Origin: Candidatus Kaiserbacteria bacterium
Lineage (GTDB): Bacteria; Patescibacteriota; Minisyncoccia; Phycocordibacterales; UBA2100
NCBI GenBank assembly: GCA_021413775.1
Contig: JAIOPS010000036.1
Span: 1-60,990 of the forward strand
Direction of reading: 5' to 3'
DNA length: 60,990 nt
Shown: positions 43,372 to 50,292 of the stretch, one piece after another
Numbering within the stretch: the stretch's first letter is position 1
Layout: every line of letters begins with the position of its first letter
Notes under the pieces: generated by a model
The model's database searches: none
Seen by the model: the letters and a program-made list of their open reading frames with translations, nothing else
Told to the model about the DNA's origin: nothing
Program-made: the position numbers and the translations under genes

Positions 43372-43381
43372 ACCAGAGAGG
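43372..43381 (+). promoter_or_regulatory. Shine-Dalgarno site of the 91-aa gene, repeat of 42452-42461
   Basis: ACCAGAGAGG, with GAGAGG 7 nt before the ATG. The flanks AACCA/TGGTT can pair and put the SD site in a loop. The same 10 nt occur at 42452-42461. Confidence 0.5.
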
Positions 43382-43388
43382 CTTGGTT

Positions 43389-43664
43389 ATGTTCCTTGAT
43401 GAGAAGGCGGCAGGTGAACCGCACCGGCCCGAGAGGCCGGCAGGTCTCCCCAAGCGTTTGTGGGTGGCTATACTTTTACCGATTCCCGTCGCTATCTTCA
43501 GCTATACGTTTGCTGCTGTCTACGCGCTGCTCGGTATGTGGGAGAAGTCCGCCTTGATGAGCGGTATCGCCGAGATCAGCGTCGCGTTTTCGCTTGCGAG
43601 CATGCTCGTCGCGATAATCCGCGTGCGCGGAGACGCGTCCCGCGAAACGAACCCGCCATGGTAG
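43389..43664 (+). CDS. Small two-helix membrane protein (91 aa)
   Basis: A 91-residue protein of unknown function with a polar N-terminus (1-22), two predicted membrane helices (about 24-47 and 57-77) and a short basic tail. It is preceded by an SD site and followed by a terminator whose loop contains the gene's stop codon. Like the other three small genes it is on the plus strand between housekeeping genes. Confidence 0.6.
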   Translation: MFLDEKAAGEPHRPERPAGLPKRLWVAILLPIPVAIFSYTFAAVYALLGMWEKSALMSGIAEISVAFSLASMLVAIIRVRGDASRETNPPW

Positions 43665-43681
43665 GCGGGTTCTCATTTTTC
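43649..43681 (+). terminator. Intrinsic terminator of the 91-aa gene
   Basis: Perfect 9-bp stem GAACCCGCC/GGCGGGTTC, loop ATGGTA holding the stop codon, then TCATTTTT. Confidence 0.85.
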
Positions 43682-44762
43682 AATCCTTCCCTTCCAAAAG
43701 AGGCTTTTCTATCGCATCGAGTTCGAAACCGACGCCCTCGCCGGTTATTCTGAGCACGTCTTTATCGATTTTGCCCAGTTCTTTATAGCCGGAATTAAAG
43801 TGATTGACGGTCGTCGAGAGAGAGTTGCCGAGCTTCTTATAGTAATCCTCATATGCGTTGAGGTGACGCCCGAGCGCCTCGACATTTTTGGCGATATCTT
43901 TCGCAGTCTCTTCGATTTTAAAGGCCTTGAAGCCGTACAGAACCGACTGAAGGTAGGCAGCGAATGTCGTCGGAGAAACGATAATCACCTTTTTCTCATT
44001 GTACGCGTAGTCAATAAGATTCCTTGTATTGACCTTGACCGAGCCGACCTCGTTTATGAGCAGGTCGTAATAAATTGCCTCTGCGGGGATGTACATGAAC
44101 GCAAACGGCAGTGTGCCGTCCTTCGGCCGCACGTACTTGGCCGTCTCGTCGATGCGCATTTTGAGGTCATTTTTGAACTGTTTCTCCAGCTCCGCACGCT
44201 GCTCGTCGTCAATCGCGTTCACGAGACGCTGGTAATTATCGAGTGAAAATTTCGCATCCACCGGAATCACACCTTCCTTTGTCACGACCACCGCATCGAC
44301 GGTTTCTCCGCCGGGAAATTCGTACTGCATCTTGAATGAGCCCGGCGGCAGGATGTTGGCAAGAATAAGTTCAAGCGAAGCTTCGCCGAGATTGCCGCGC
44401 TGTTTTTGATGCTTCAGCACCTTCTCAAGATTCGCCAGTTGTTCCGCGATGGTCATAAAGCGGGTCGTGGACTCGTTCGTCTTAGTCTGCTCGATACGGA
44501 CTTCGGTAAGCTGCTTTGCAACGAGGTCACGTATATCCGTCGCAAGGCGCTGTGACTCGCTGAATTGCGATTTCATATTTTCGAACATTCTGGTCGTGCC
44601 CTCTCCGAGCTTCACATCAAGTGCGCGGGAAAGGTCCTGCATCTGCTGCTGCAAAAGCACAAGACCCTGCGTATCTTCCGGCTGTGCGGCATTCCGGCTC
44701 CACAGCAAATACGCGACGAGCGCGATGAGTACCACCAGGAGTCCGACAACGAGCCATTCCAT
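43680..44762 (-). CDS. rmuC: RmuC-family protein (DNA recombination)
   Basis: RmuC of 360 residues. An N-terminal membrane helix (2-22), a coiled coil (30-115), and a nuclease-like core with QRGNLGEASLELIL, VDAVVVTKEGVIPVDAKFSLDNY (Asp and Lys of the PD-(D/E)XK fold) and the helical end. It limits inversion at short repeats. A TACAAT box (44769-44774) ends 6 nt before the ATG, back to back with the yqeY promoter. Confidence 0.92.
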   Translation of the reverse strand: MEWLVVGLLVVLIALVAYLLWSRNAAQPEDTQGLVLLQQQMQDLSRALDVKLGEGTTRMFENMKSQFSESQRLATDIRDLVAKQLTEVRIEQTKTNESTTRFMTIAEQLANLEKVLKHQKQRGNLGEASLELILANILPPGSFKMQYEFPGGETVDAVVVTKEGVIPVDAKFSLDNYQRLVNAIDDEQRAELEKQFKNDLKMRIDETAKYVRPKDGTLPFAFMYIPAEAIYYDLLINEVGSVKVNTRNLIDYAYNEKKVIIVSPTTFAAYLQSVLYGFKAFKIEETAKDIAKNVEALGRHLNAYEDYYKKLGNSLSTTVNHFNSGYKELGKIDKDVLRITGEGVGFELDAIEKPLLEGKD

Positions 44763-44768
44763 GGGGCG

Positions 44769-44808
44769 ATTGTATCACGGGCTCTTTTTCCCGATGTTTT
44801 GGTATACT
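44769..44808. promoter_or_regulatory. Divergent promoters of rmuC (-) and yqeY (+)
   Basis: Minus: TACAAT 44769-44774, 6 nt before rmuC. Plus: TATACT 44803-44808, 8 nt before yqeY. The two genes are 54 nt apart. Confidence 0.6.
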
Positions 44809-44816
44809 GTGGCCAT

Positions 44817-45269
44817 ATGCTCACGCAACAGATTCGTTCGGACATGACTACTGCAATGAAGGCAAAGGATTCGCTCAAAGTGCAAACACTTCGCGGCGCC
44901 CTAGCCGCGTTTACCAACGAGCTCGTCGCAAAGGGACGGAAGCCGACGGAGGAGCTCGTCGACGCAGATACCGTGGTTGTGCTGAAACGGCTGGCAAAGC
45001 AGCGTAAAGACTCAGCAGAACAGTTCGAAAAAGGCGGCAGACCGGAACTTGCCCAAAAAGAGACGGCTGAGCTCGCCATCATCGAAGCATATCTCCCGCA
45101 GTCCGCTTCCCGTGAAGAAATCGAGAAGGTCGCGCTCGCTAAAAAAGAGGCCTTGGGCATCACCGACGCATCGGGAGCAGGCAAGCTTACAGGTGCGGTT
45201 ATGAAAGAATTCGCCGGCCTCGCCGACGGCAATGACGTGAAGGAGGTCGTTGCAAAGATTCTCTCCTAG
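44817..45269 (+). CDS. yqeY: YqeY/GatB-like protein
   Basis: A 150-residue protein of the YqeY family: LTQQIRSDMTTAMKAKDSLKVQTLRGALAAFTN, AETAELAIIEAYLPQ-type motif (KETAELAIIEAYLPQ) and GKLTGAVMKEFAG near the end. The fold is that of the tail domain of GatB and it is thought to bind tRNA or act in amidation; the function is not settled. Its stop overlaps the stop of the convergent transporter gene (CTAG shared). Confidence 0.9.
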   Translation: MLTQQIRSDMTTAMKAKDSLKVQTLRGALAAFTNELVAKGRKPTEELVDADTVVVLKRLAKQRKDSAEQFEKGGRPELAQKETAELAIIEAYLPQSASREEIEKVALAKKEALGITDASGAGKLTGAVMKEFAGLADGNDVKEVVAKILS

Positions 45270-46381
45270 AAACCGGCTCGCGGCTTCGAAACGTACAGCG
45301 AAAGAAGCCCGGCGGCTCCCGCGAAAAGGAACGCCGCGGCAAGTGCTGCGCTCATCATGAGAAACGGCGCAAGACCGCCCACGAGTACGCACAGGATAAC
45401 TCTTCCGATTGCATTTCCCATTTCTTTCAAAGCCGTAAACTCGTCCACAAACGTGTGATTGTCGGCGGCCTGCTCATGCGTAACGGTGTCAACGCCGTGA
45501 CGGTCCGAATCCGCGGCTGTTGAAAATATATTTACCAGTATTACCGCGCCGCCGTTTGCCGTGAAGATTCTGAATATCCAACCCGAGGCTGCCATGGCAG
45601 TGGAGACGACCGGCGTCATCAGAATCCCCGCACGATGCAGGACACCGCGAACGAGCATAGTGAGAAGCAGCGTTACGGAGAGCACGATTCCCAGGAGCGG
45701 ATATGACTGATACAGAAGCATCCAAACGGCGATGGGCCACAGAAGGAGGAGTACCGCTCCTTCAATGCCGCCGCATATCGCCGCGATGATAAGTCTGCGA
45801 TTCTCCGGCGCAACGAGTTCGTGAAATGTACCGCGGTACGTCCAGGAAAAACCTTCATGCCGCTCTGGAAGTCTGGCGAGCGGCAGCGTCGAAAGCGCGA
45901 GGACGGCGGATGCGCACGCAAAGAGGTATGCGGGCATATCAGTAAATGAGACGAGAAGACCCGCCGCAGCCGGCATCAGCGTAACAAGTATTTCGACGGA
46001 TGTTGTACTCTTCGAAACAACCAAACTGTACGGAACGAAGTACAGAGCACGATACACGCCCATGAGAAGTGCGAACGACGTTATTCCCCAGGCCATGTCG
46101 GATATGAAGCCGCCCGCGAATGCGGCGAATGCCGCTGCCGCGGAAAGCGTTGCAAGCAGCATCGGCATTTTCATGCCTCGGCGAGTATGCCGGGCCGCAA
46201 GCGGAGTCAGAAGAACGACAACTGTATGCGTAAGCGCGTACGTCAACACGACCGAAGAGAGCGCCGCAGAAACAGACAGTGAGCGTTCGAGAAAAAATTG
46301 GAACACCGCAACCCACGCGAACGCATGTGCGGCAGAAAGCGCGATGCGCAGCAGTGACCGGTGCGCAATGAGTGCGCTCAT
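45266..46381 (-). CDS. MFS-like transporter
   Basis: A 371-residue polytopic membrane protein with ten to twelve hydrophobic helices. ARHTRRGMKMP between helices 2 and 3 resembles the basic loop of the major facilitator superfamily. It is shorter than usual (about 400). The substrate is unknown. The start overlaps the small membrane protein gene (ATGA), so they form an operon. Confidence 0.6.
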   Translation of the reverse strand: MSALIAHRSLLRIALSAAHAFAWVAVFQFFLERSLSVSAALSSVVLTYALTHTVVVLLTPLAARHTRRGMKMPMLLATLSAAAAFAAFAGGFISDMAWGITSFALLMGVYRALYFVPYSLVVSKSTTSVEILVTLMPAAAGLLVSFTDMPAYLFACASAVLALSTLPLARLPERHEGFSWTYRGTFHELVAPENRRLIIAAICGGIEGAVLLLLWPIAVWMLLYQSYPLLGIVLSVTLLLTMLVRGVLHRAGILMTPVVSTAMAASGWIFRIFTANGGAVILVNIFSTAADSDRHGVDTVTHEQAADNHTFVDEFTALKEMGNAIGRVILCVLVGGLAPFLMMSAALAAAFLFAGAAGLLSLYVSKPRAGF

Positions 46382-46746
46382 AGAGGAGTCTCAAGAGTCG
46401 GTCTCCGGTGAATAGACGCGGCGAACAGCGGGACCAAAAGGACCAGTGCATATCCCACCCACACATTCCAGTCCAGATACATGCCCCATCCGGCATACGG
46501 TACGCTCATAATCGCATCGAGCACGGCGATTTCAATCACCCATATGACGGCGTACGGAAGAATGTCTTTCTTCAAACGGAACTGCAGCGAGAGACCCGCA
46601 AGCGTGGAAAGCAGGATGAGTGTCCCGAGCGCCAAAATCCGCGAAAACAAGTTCGGATACATCCCGTAGAGCGAAAGCCCTGCGACGAGCAGGTACATGA
46701 CCGCGTATATAACGACACCCCATCCGAACATTTTCTTGAGGTTCAC
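46378..46746 (-). CDS. Small four-helix membrane protein of unknown function
   Basis: A 122-residue protein with four predicted membrane helices and charged ends. I do not recognise the family. The start is a GTG at 46744-46746, because a CATAAT box ends exactly 6 nt before it; an ATG 5 codons downstream is an alternative. It overlaps the transporter gene and probably acts with it. Confidence 0.55.
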   Translation of the reverse strand: MNLKKMFGWGVVIYAVMYLLVAGLSLYGMYPNLFSRILALGTLILLSTLAGLSLQFRLKKDILPYAVIWVIEIAVLDAIMSVPYAGWGMYLDWNVWVGYALVLLVPLFAASIHRRPTLETPL

Positions 46747-46752
46747 CGCTTC

Positions 46753-46758
46753 ATTATG
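46753..46758 (-). promoter_or_regulatory. -10 box of the small membrane protein/transporter pair
   Basis: CATAAT on the minus strand, 6 nt before the GTG start. Confidence 0.4.
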
Positions 46759-46795
46759 CGCGACGAAAGCCGATTTGTTCGGTTACGTGTGGATA

Positions 46796-47857
46796 TTAGT
46801 CACTTTCGGAATCCGATGAGGTCGCGACAGACGTCGATGCTGCCGTTGATGTCGCCGATGTAGTCCCGACCGTTGTATCGATTGAGAGGCGGATATCCGC
46901 ATCGATATGAACTCGCGCGGAATCGGCCGTTCGTGCCGCCGACTGGAATGTCGCGAAGGCTTCACCGAAGTCTCCGTCTTTCATTTTCTGATCACCGGCG
47001 GCAATGGTCTGTTCGGCGGTAGCCACCGACATACGTGCGACCAGCGATGATGTGGCGTCGGTCTTCGCGGCGGCTATGATGGACTCCTTTACTTTTTCCA
47101 GAGCGTTGCCGGCATTTTTTCGCGTGGAAAGAGCTGCGGCTTCTGCATGCTTCGTATCAGAGTGAGTGATAATCCTCTCTGCGGATGAACGTTTTGAAGA
47201 GACTTCCGCGTTACGTGCAATTACGCTGGCCAAAAGCGGCACCACGGACTCGGCACCTTCCTTATCAGCGAGCACTGAGAGAACTTGCGCATGACCGGAG
47301 AGAGTTGCTTCGAGATTCGACTGCGCCTGAACGGCATTCGCCGCGTCGCCTGCATTATCGGAATCCTCCATAGCGGCTACGTGCACGTTGAAGTCCGTGG
47401 CCGTCAGCGCGATTTGTGACTGAATTTGCGCGCGCGCAACAGGCGTCAGCTTCCCTTCTGCGGCAAGCTGCTCAGCTTCCTCCAGCCTTCTCGTCATTAA
47501 TCGCGTGTTCCAATCCGCTTTTTCCGACTGCGTAGAAGCAAGTCTGCCTTCGAGCGGTTCATTCACGTGGATTTTAATTGCGTACAGAGGACTTCCCGGA
47601 AGTGCGTTTTCTGCCGCATACGACGAACCGATTCCCACGACCAAAGCGAGGGCCAGCGCCGACGAGGCGAGTGCACCGAAAGACCGCCCCGTACTCCCGT
47701 AGCCGGAAAGCGCGTCGAGTATCCGGAGTCGTAACGGGGCGCGCACAGGATGCTCGCTCATGTACGCGCGCAAAGAGTTACGCATGTGTGCGCGCTCATT
47801 ATGCGTTAATGAACTTTTGCCTGAATCGTTTAAATCTTTTGTGTGTTCTTCAATCAT
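46796..47857 (-). CDS. DUF5667-like membrane protein, possible anti-sigma partner
   Basis: A 353-residue protein. Residues 1-55 are cytoplasmic; one membrane helix lies near 60-80; the outer part opens with ENALPGSPLYAIKIHVNEPLEGRLA, the DUF5667 signature, followed by long Ala-rich helices and a Thr/Ser/Asp tail. Such proteins often accompany ECF sigma factors in CPR and Actinobacteria. The sigma factor gene lies two genes upstream, with the RRM gene between, so an anti-sigma role is possible but not shown. Confidence 0.65.
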   Translation of the reverse strand: MIEEHTKDLNDSGKSSLTHNERAHMRNSLRAYMSEHPVRAPLRLRILDALSGYGSTGRSFGALASSALALALVVGIGSSYAAENALPGSPLYAIKIHVNEPLEGRLASTQSEKADWNTRLMTRRLEEAEQLAAEGKLTPVARAQIQSQIALTATDFNVHVAAMEDSDNAGDAANAVQAQSNLEATLSGHAQVLSVLADKEGAESVVPLLASVIARNAEVSSKRSSAERIITHSDTKHAEAAALSTRKNAGNALEKVKESIIAAAKTDATSSLVARMSVATAEQTIAAGDQKMKDGDFGEAFATFQSAARTADSARVHIDADIRLSIDTTVGTTSATSTAASTSVATSSDSESD

Positions 47858-47970
47858 ACGTGCGGGGGTATTTCCAGGCGATGAGGCACTGTGCCGGCTC
47901 TCCGCCCCATGCTCTGTAGACGACCGGCATCCCGGTATCTTACTTCACGGTCCGGGAACACCGTATACAA
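47858..47970 (-). promoter_or_regulatory. Structured leader of the DUF5667 gene
   Basis: A stretch of about 110 nt between the RRM terminator and the ATG, long for this genome. It includes the hairpin ACCGG-CATC-CCGGT (plus-strand reading, about 47922-47935) and a GGCA/TGCC stem near 47886-47896. No known riboswitch was recognised and no clear -10 box lies near the ATG. Confidence 0.35.
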
Positions 47971-47998
47971 CAAAAGGACCCCGTACGGGGTCCTTTTG
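47970..47998 (-). terminator. Intrinsic terminator after the RRM protein gene
   Basis: A perfect palindrome AAAAGGACCCC-GTAC-GGGGTCCTTTT at 47972-47997, followed on the minus strand by GTTG. It should work for the RRM gene, whose stop is 17 nt before it. Confidence 0.85.
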
Positions 47999-48014
47999 CG
48001 AGTCAGCAAGAGAG

Positions 48015-48374
48015 TTACCAGTTGCGTCCGCCGCCGTTTCCACCGCGGCTTCCACCACCGTAACCACCACCGCCGTTGCCTCCACCGTAACCGCCACCTG
48101 AGTGACTGTCGCGGCGAGGGCGCTCCTCCATGGGACGGGCTTCGTTGACCGTAAGAGTACGACCACCAAAATCCTTTCCGTTCCACATGTCGATAGCCTT
48201 CTGAGCATCTTCGTCAGAAGACATTTCAACGAAACCGAATCCCTTCGAACGACCGCTCATCCTGTCCATGATGATTGCGGCCGACTCGACGGCACCGGCT
48301 CCGGAGAAAGCTTCACGGAGCTCGTCTTCAGACGTGCTGTAAGGCAGTCCGCCGACATACAATTTCTTCGCCAT
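48015..48374 (-). CDS. RRM RNA-binding protein with glycine-rich tail
   Basis: A 119-residue protein. One RRM domain (1-80) has RNP2 LYVGGLP (5-11) and RNP1 KGFGFVEM (44-51); the tail from about 88 is Gly-rich with Tyr, Asn and Arg. This is the build of bacterial cold-responsive RNA-binding proteins, found in cyanobacteria and many CPR. It likely binds and remodels mRNA. The leader of about 100 nt up to the sigma gene is unusually long and could carry temperature control (inference). Confidence 0.9.
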   Translation of the reverse strand: MAKKLYVGGLPYSTSEDELREAFSGAGAVESAAIIMDRMSGRSKGFGFVEMSSDEDAQKAIDMWNGKDFGGRTLTVNEARPMEERPRRDSHSGGGYGGGNGGGGYGGGSRGGNGGGRNW

Positions 48375-48498
48375 GAGTCTACAAATTTTTTCCTCTAAAC
48401 ATGTAAATCAACCTTCCACTCGCATGGAAACTTACATTCCGAAATAGAGTACCATGGGCCTTAAATCGTGCAAGAGGGTGTGGACAAAACCTCGGGAC
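48375..48498 (-). promoter_or_regulatory. Leader/promoter region of the RRM gene
   Basis: About 120 nt without a gene. On the minus strand a TACTCT box (around 48448) could start a leader of about 70 nt; AGAGGA lies 17 nt before the ATG, too far for normal initiation. Confidence 0.35.
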
Positions 48499-49044
48499 TC
48501 AGGTCTGAAGCACCTTCCTGTTCATCAGTTTACTCAGCCTCTCAATGCCCCGGTGGATTCTCACCGACACGACATTTTCCGATACGCCGAGTTTTACTGC
48601 AATTTCCCTCGGTGACATTTCATCTACGTACCGCATAGAGATGGCCGTCCGGTATATCTCATCGAGTCCGTTTAACATATGCATCGCCTCACGCGACGCC
48701 GGCGTATCCGCGAAATCTTTGACGGACTCGTCGACGGGCTCGAAGCCGTCCGCCTCCATCATCGCATCGAGGGAGGCTGATTTTTTCTTCCGTGAACCGT
48801 CTACGATAAGATTGTTCGCAACCCGATACAAAAATGCACGCATGTGGTCCACTTTTTTGCCTTCGCTCAGATAGAGCCAGGTGCGCGAAAAAGCCTCCTG
48901 CACAATGTCCTTTGCGGCTTCCCTGTCCCGCACGCGGATTACACAATGCCGAAAAAGCGCCTCGGAGTTCGCATCATACGCCTCGAGGAACTCGACCTCG
49001 AGCTTCTTGGACCACTCTAGTTGCCGGGGTTGTTTTTTTGCCAT
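48499..49044 (-). CDS. ECF-type RNA polymerase sigma factor
   Basis: A 181-residue sigma-70 family protein. Region 2: EALFRHCVIRVRDREAAKDIVQEAFSRTWLYL with the DIVQEAF motif and a following RVANNLIVDGSRKKK; region 4: YRTAISMRYVDEMSPREIAVKLGVSENVVSVRIHRGIERL. Regions 1 and 3 are absent, as in ECF sigmas. The start at 49044 (MAKKQPRQLEW) is favoured; a TACATA box lies 9 nt before it. A DUF5667 protein two genes on may be its partner. Confidence 0.85.
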   Translation of the reverse strand: MAKKQPRQLEWSKKLEVEFLEAYDANSEALFRHCVIRVRDREAAKDIVQEAFSRTWLYLSEGKKVDHMRAFLYRVANNLIVDGSRKKKSASLDAMMEADGFEPVDESVKDFADTPASREAMHMLNGLDEIYRTAISMRYVDEMSPREIAVKLGVSENVVSVRIHRGIERLSKLMNRKVLQT

Positions 49045-49283
49045 AGTGCCGGATATGTATTGCCATTTGAACATTTCCAACATGAAGAAAACATTAATAT
49101 CTTCATGCGGTCCGCGCCCGAGAGAAGCCGGCCGGCCGGATGCGGTTATTACACGAGGTTACGACGAGTTATTCCAAAGGTTATTTGAGGTCTGTGGGTC
49201 ACACATATTTTGCTCGCCGTCGCTCGCAAAATTGTCTGACCACGGCTCGCTGCCTCGCCTACTGGCTCGGCACCGCTGCGTCC
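49045..49283. other. Intergenic region between the sigma factor gene and tRNA-Ala
   Basis: About 240 bases with no credible gene. It holds the sigma factor's upstream region and a GCCGGCCGGCCGG repeat near 49130. Nothing else was recognised. Confidence 0.4.
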
Positions 49284-49293
49284 GTCCACACAG

Positions 49294-49326
49294 CGAAAAA
49301 GCCTGCCGCAGGGCAGGCCTTTTCGT
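49294..49326 (-). terminator. Terminator after tRNA-Ala
   Basis: On the minus strand GCCTGCC-CTGC-GGCAGGC followed by TTTTT. The outer arms extend the hairpin into the tRNA 3' end (see findings). Confidence 0.8.
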
Positions 49327-49331
49327 CTGTG

Positions 49332-49404
49332 TGGACCCTAGCGGATTCGAACCGCTGACATCCACATTGCAAATGTGGCGCTCTACCAACTGAGCTAAGG
49401 GCCC
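49332..49404 (-). tRNA. tRNA-Ala (anticodon UGC)
   Basis: A 73-nt cloverleaf on the minus strand. Acceptor GGGCCCT/AGGGTCC with the G3-U70 wobble that identifies alanine; D arm GCTC-AGTTGGTA-GAGC; anticodon arm CCACA-TTTGCAA-TGTGG with anticodon TGC; T arm AGCGG-TTCGAAT-CCGCT; discriminator A. The CCA end is not encoded (CAC follows). Confidence 0.96.
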
Positions 49405-49451
49405 GCACCGAAAATGTACCAGTTCCGCCGAAAACGGCAACGCCTGTGTGG

Positions 49452-49457
49452 TACTCT
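49452..49457 (+). promoter_or_regulatory. -10 box of the aldose epimerase gene
   Basis: TACTCT, 6 nt before the ATG at 49464. Confidence 0.5.
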
Positions 49458-49463
49458 CTCGAT

Positions 49464-50291
49464 ATGAAAGGCATGGAAACGCCCCGGCAGAGTGATTTCA
49501 GACGCGAGAGCATTGAAGGACCGCTCGACAGCGCTGTTTCATTTTCTCCCGAGAGAGGCGGTATCATCACGTCACTAAGACTCGCCGGTACGGAGGTTCT
49601 GTACATGGAGGAAGACACTTTCAAAGACCCGTCGAAAAATGTCCGCGGCGGTATTCCGCTTCTTTTCCCCAACAGCGGACCTGTCGAGCACGAACTGTTT
49701 CCCGGTTTGAAACAGCACGGCTTCGCCCGCACGATGAACAGCTGGAAATCAATGCCGACCGGAGGCAAGCCGCAATTCGCCGAGCGCTTGAGCGACACTG
49801 ACGCAACCCGCGAACAGTACCCCTACCCGTTTACTCTGGAGGTCGGCGGCTCACTCGAAGAGGACGGAACTTTTTTGATGTACCAGCGCGCAACGAACAC
49901 TGCCGGAACAGATTCAGCGATGCACATGCCTGTCGCGATGGGGCTGCATCCGTATTTCCGTGTGGCTGCAGCGGAAAAGGAAAACATTTCTTTTCAGTTT
50001 ACCGGCGGAGATGTCATCACACGGGATGTTCGTGTATGGGCCAAGGAAGGCGGCACCGTATCAGTAGACAACCCGGGCACATCCATGCCGGTACATATCC
50101 CGAGCATCGGCACGCTCGTCTTGACCGCTTCTCCCGAATACCGGAAGGTATGGATTTGGTCGCTGCCAGACAAAGATTTTATATGTATCGAACCGGTGAT
50201 GCGTGACGAAGGCGGACTCGTCCGCGACCCCGCGTACGTCGAGCCCGGCGAATCGCTCACCGGACGGTTTTCGATACGGCTGGAAAAATAG
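49464..50291 (+). CDS. Aldose 1-epimerase/hexose-6-phosphate mutarotase-like protein
   Basis: A 275-residue galactose-mutarotase-fold protein. GGIPLLFPNSGPV and KQHGFARTMNSW carry the first catalytic His, GLHPYFRV the second, and FICIEPV near 240 the general base Glu. It interconverts anomers of a hexose or hexose phosphate. It is soluble with no signal peptide. Convergent with ddl, leaving 1 nt between stops. The start is defined by the -10 box. Confidence 0.85.
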   Translation: MKGMETPRQSDFRRESIEGPLDSAVSFSPERGGIITSLRLAGTEVLYMEEDTFKDPSKNVRGGIPLLFPNSGPVEHELFPGLKQHGFARTMNSWKSMPTGGKPQFAERLSDTDATREQYPYPFTLEVGGSLEEDGTFLMYQRATNTAGTDSAMHMPVAMGLHPYFRVAAAEKENISFQFTGGDVITRDVRVWAKEGGTVSVDNPGTSMPVHIPSIGTLVLTASPEYRKVWIWSLPDKDFICIEPVMRDEGGLVRDPAYVEPGESLTGRFSIRLEK

Positions 50292-50292
50292 T

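Noticed and set aside
45266..46381. Resistance or drug-efflux assignment for the MFS-like protein
   Set aside because: Only the general fold is visible; there is no motif for a substrate class.
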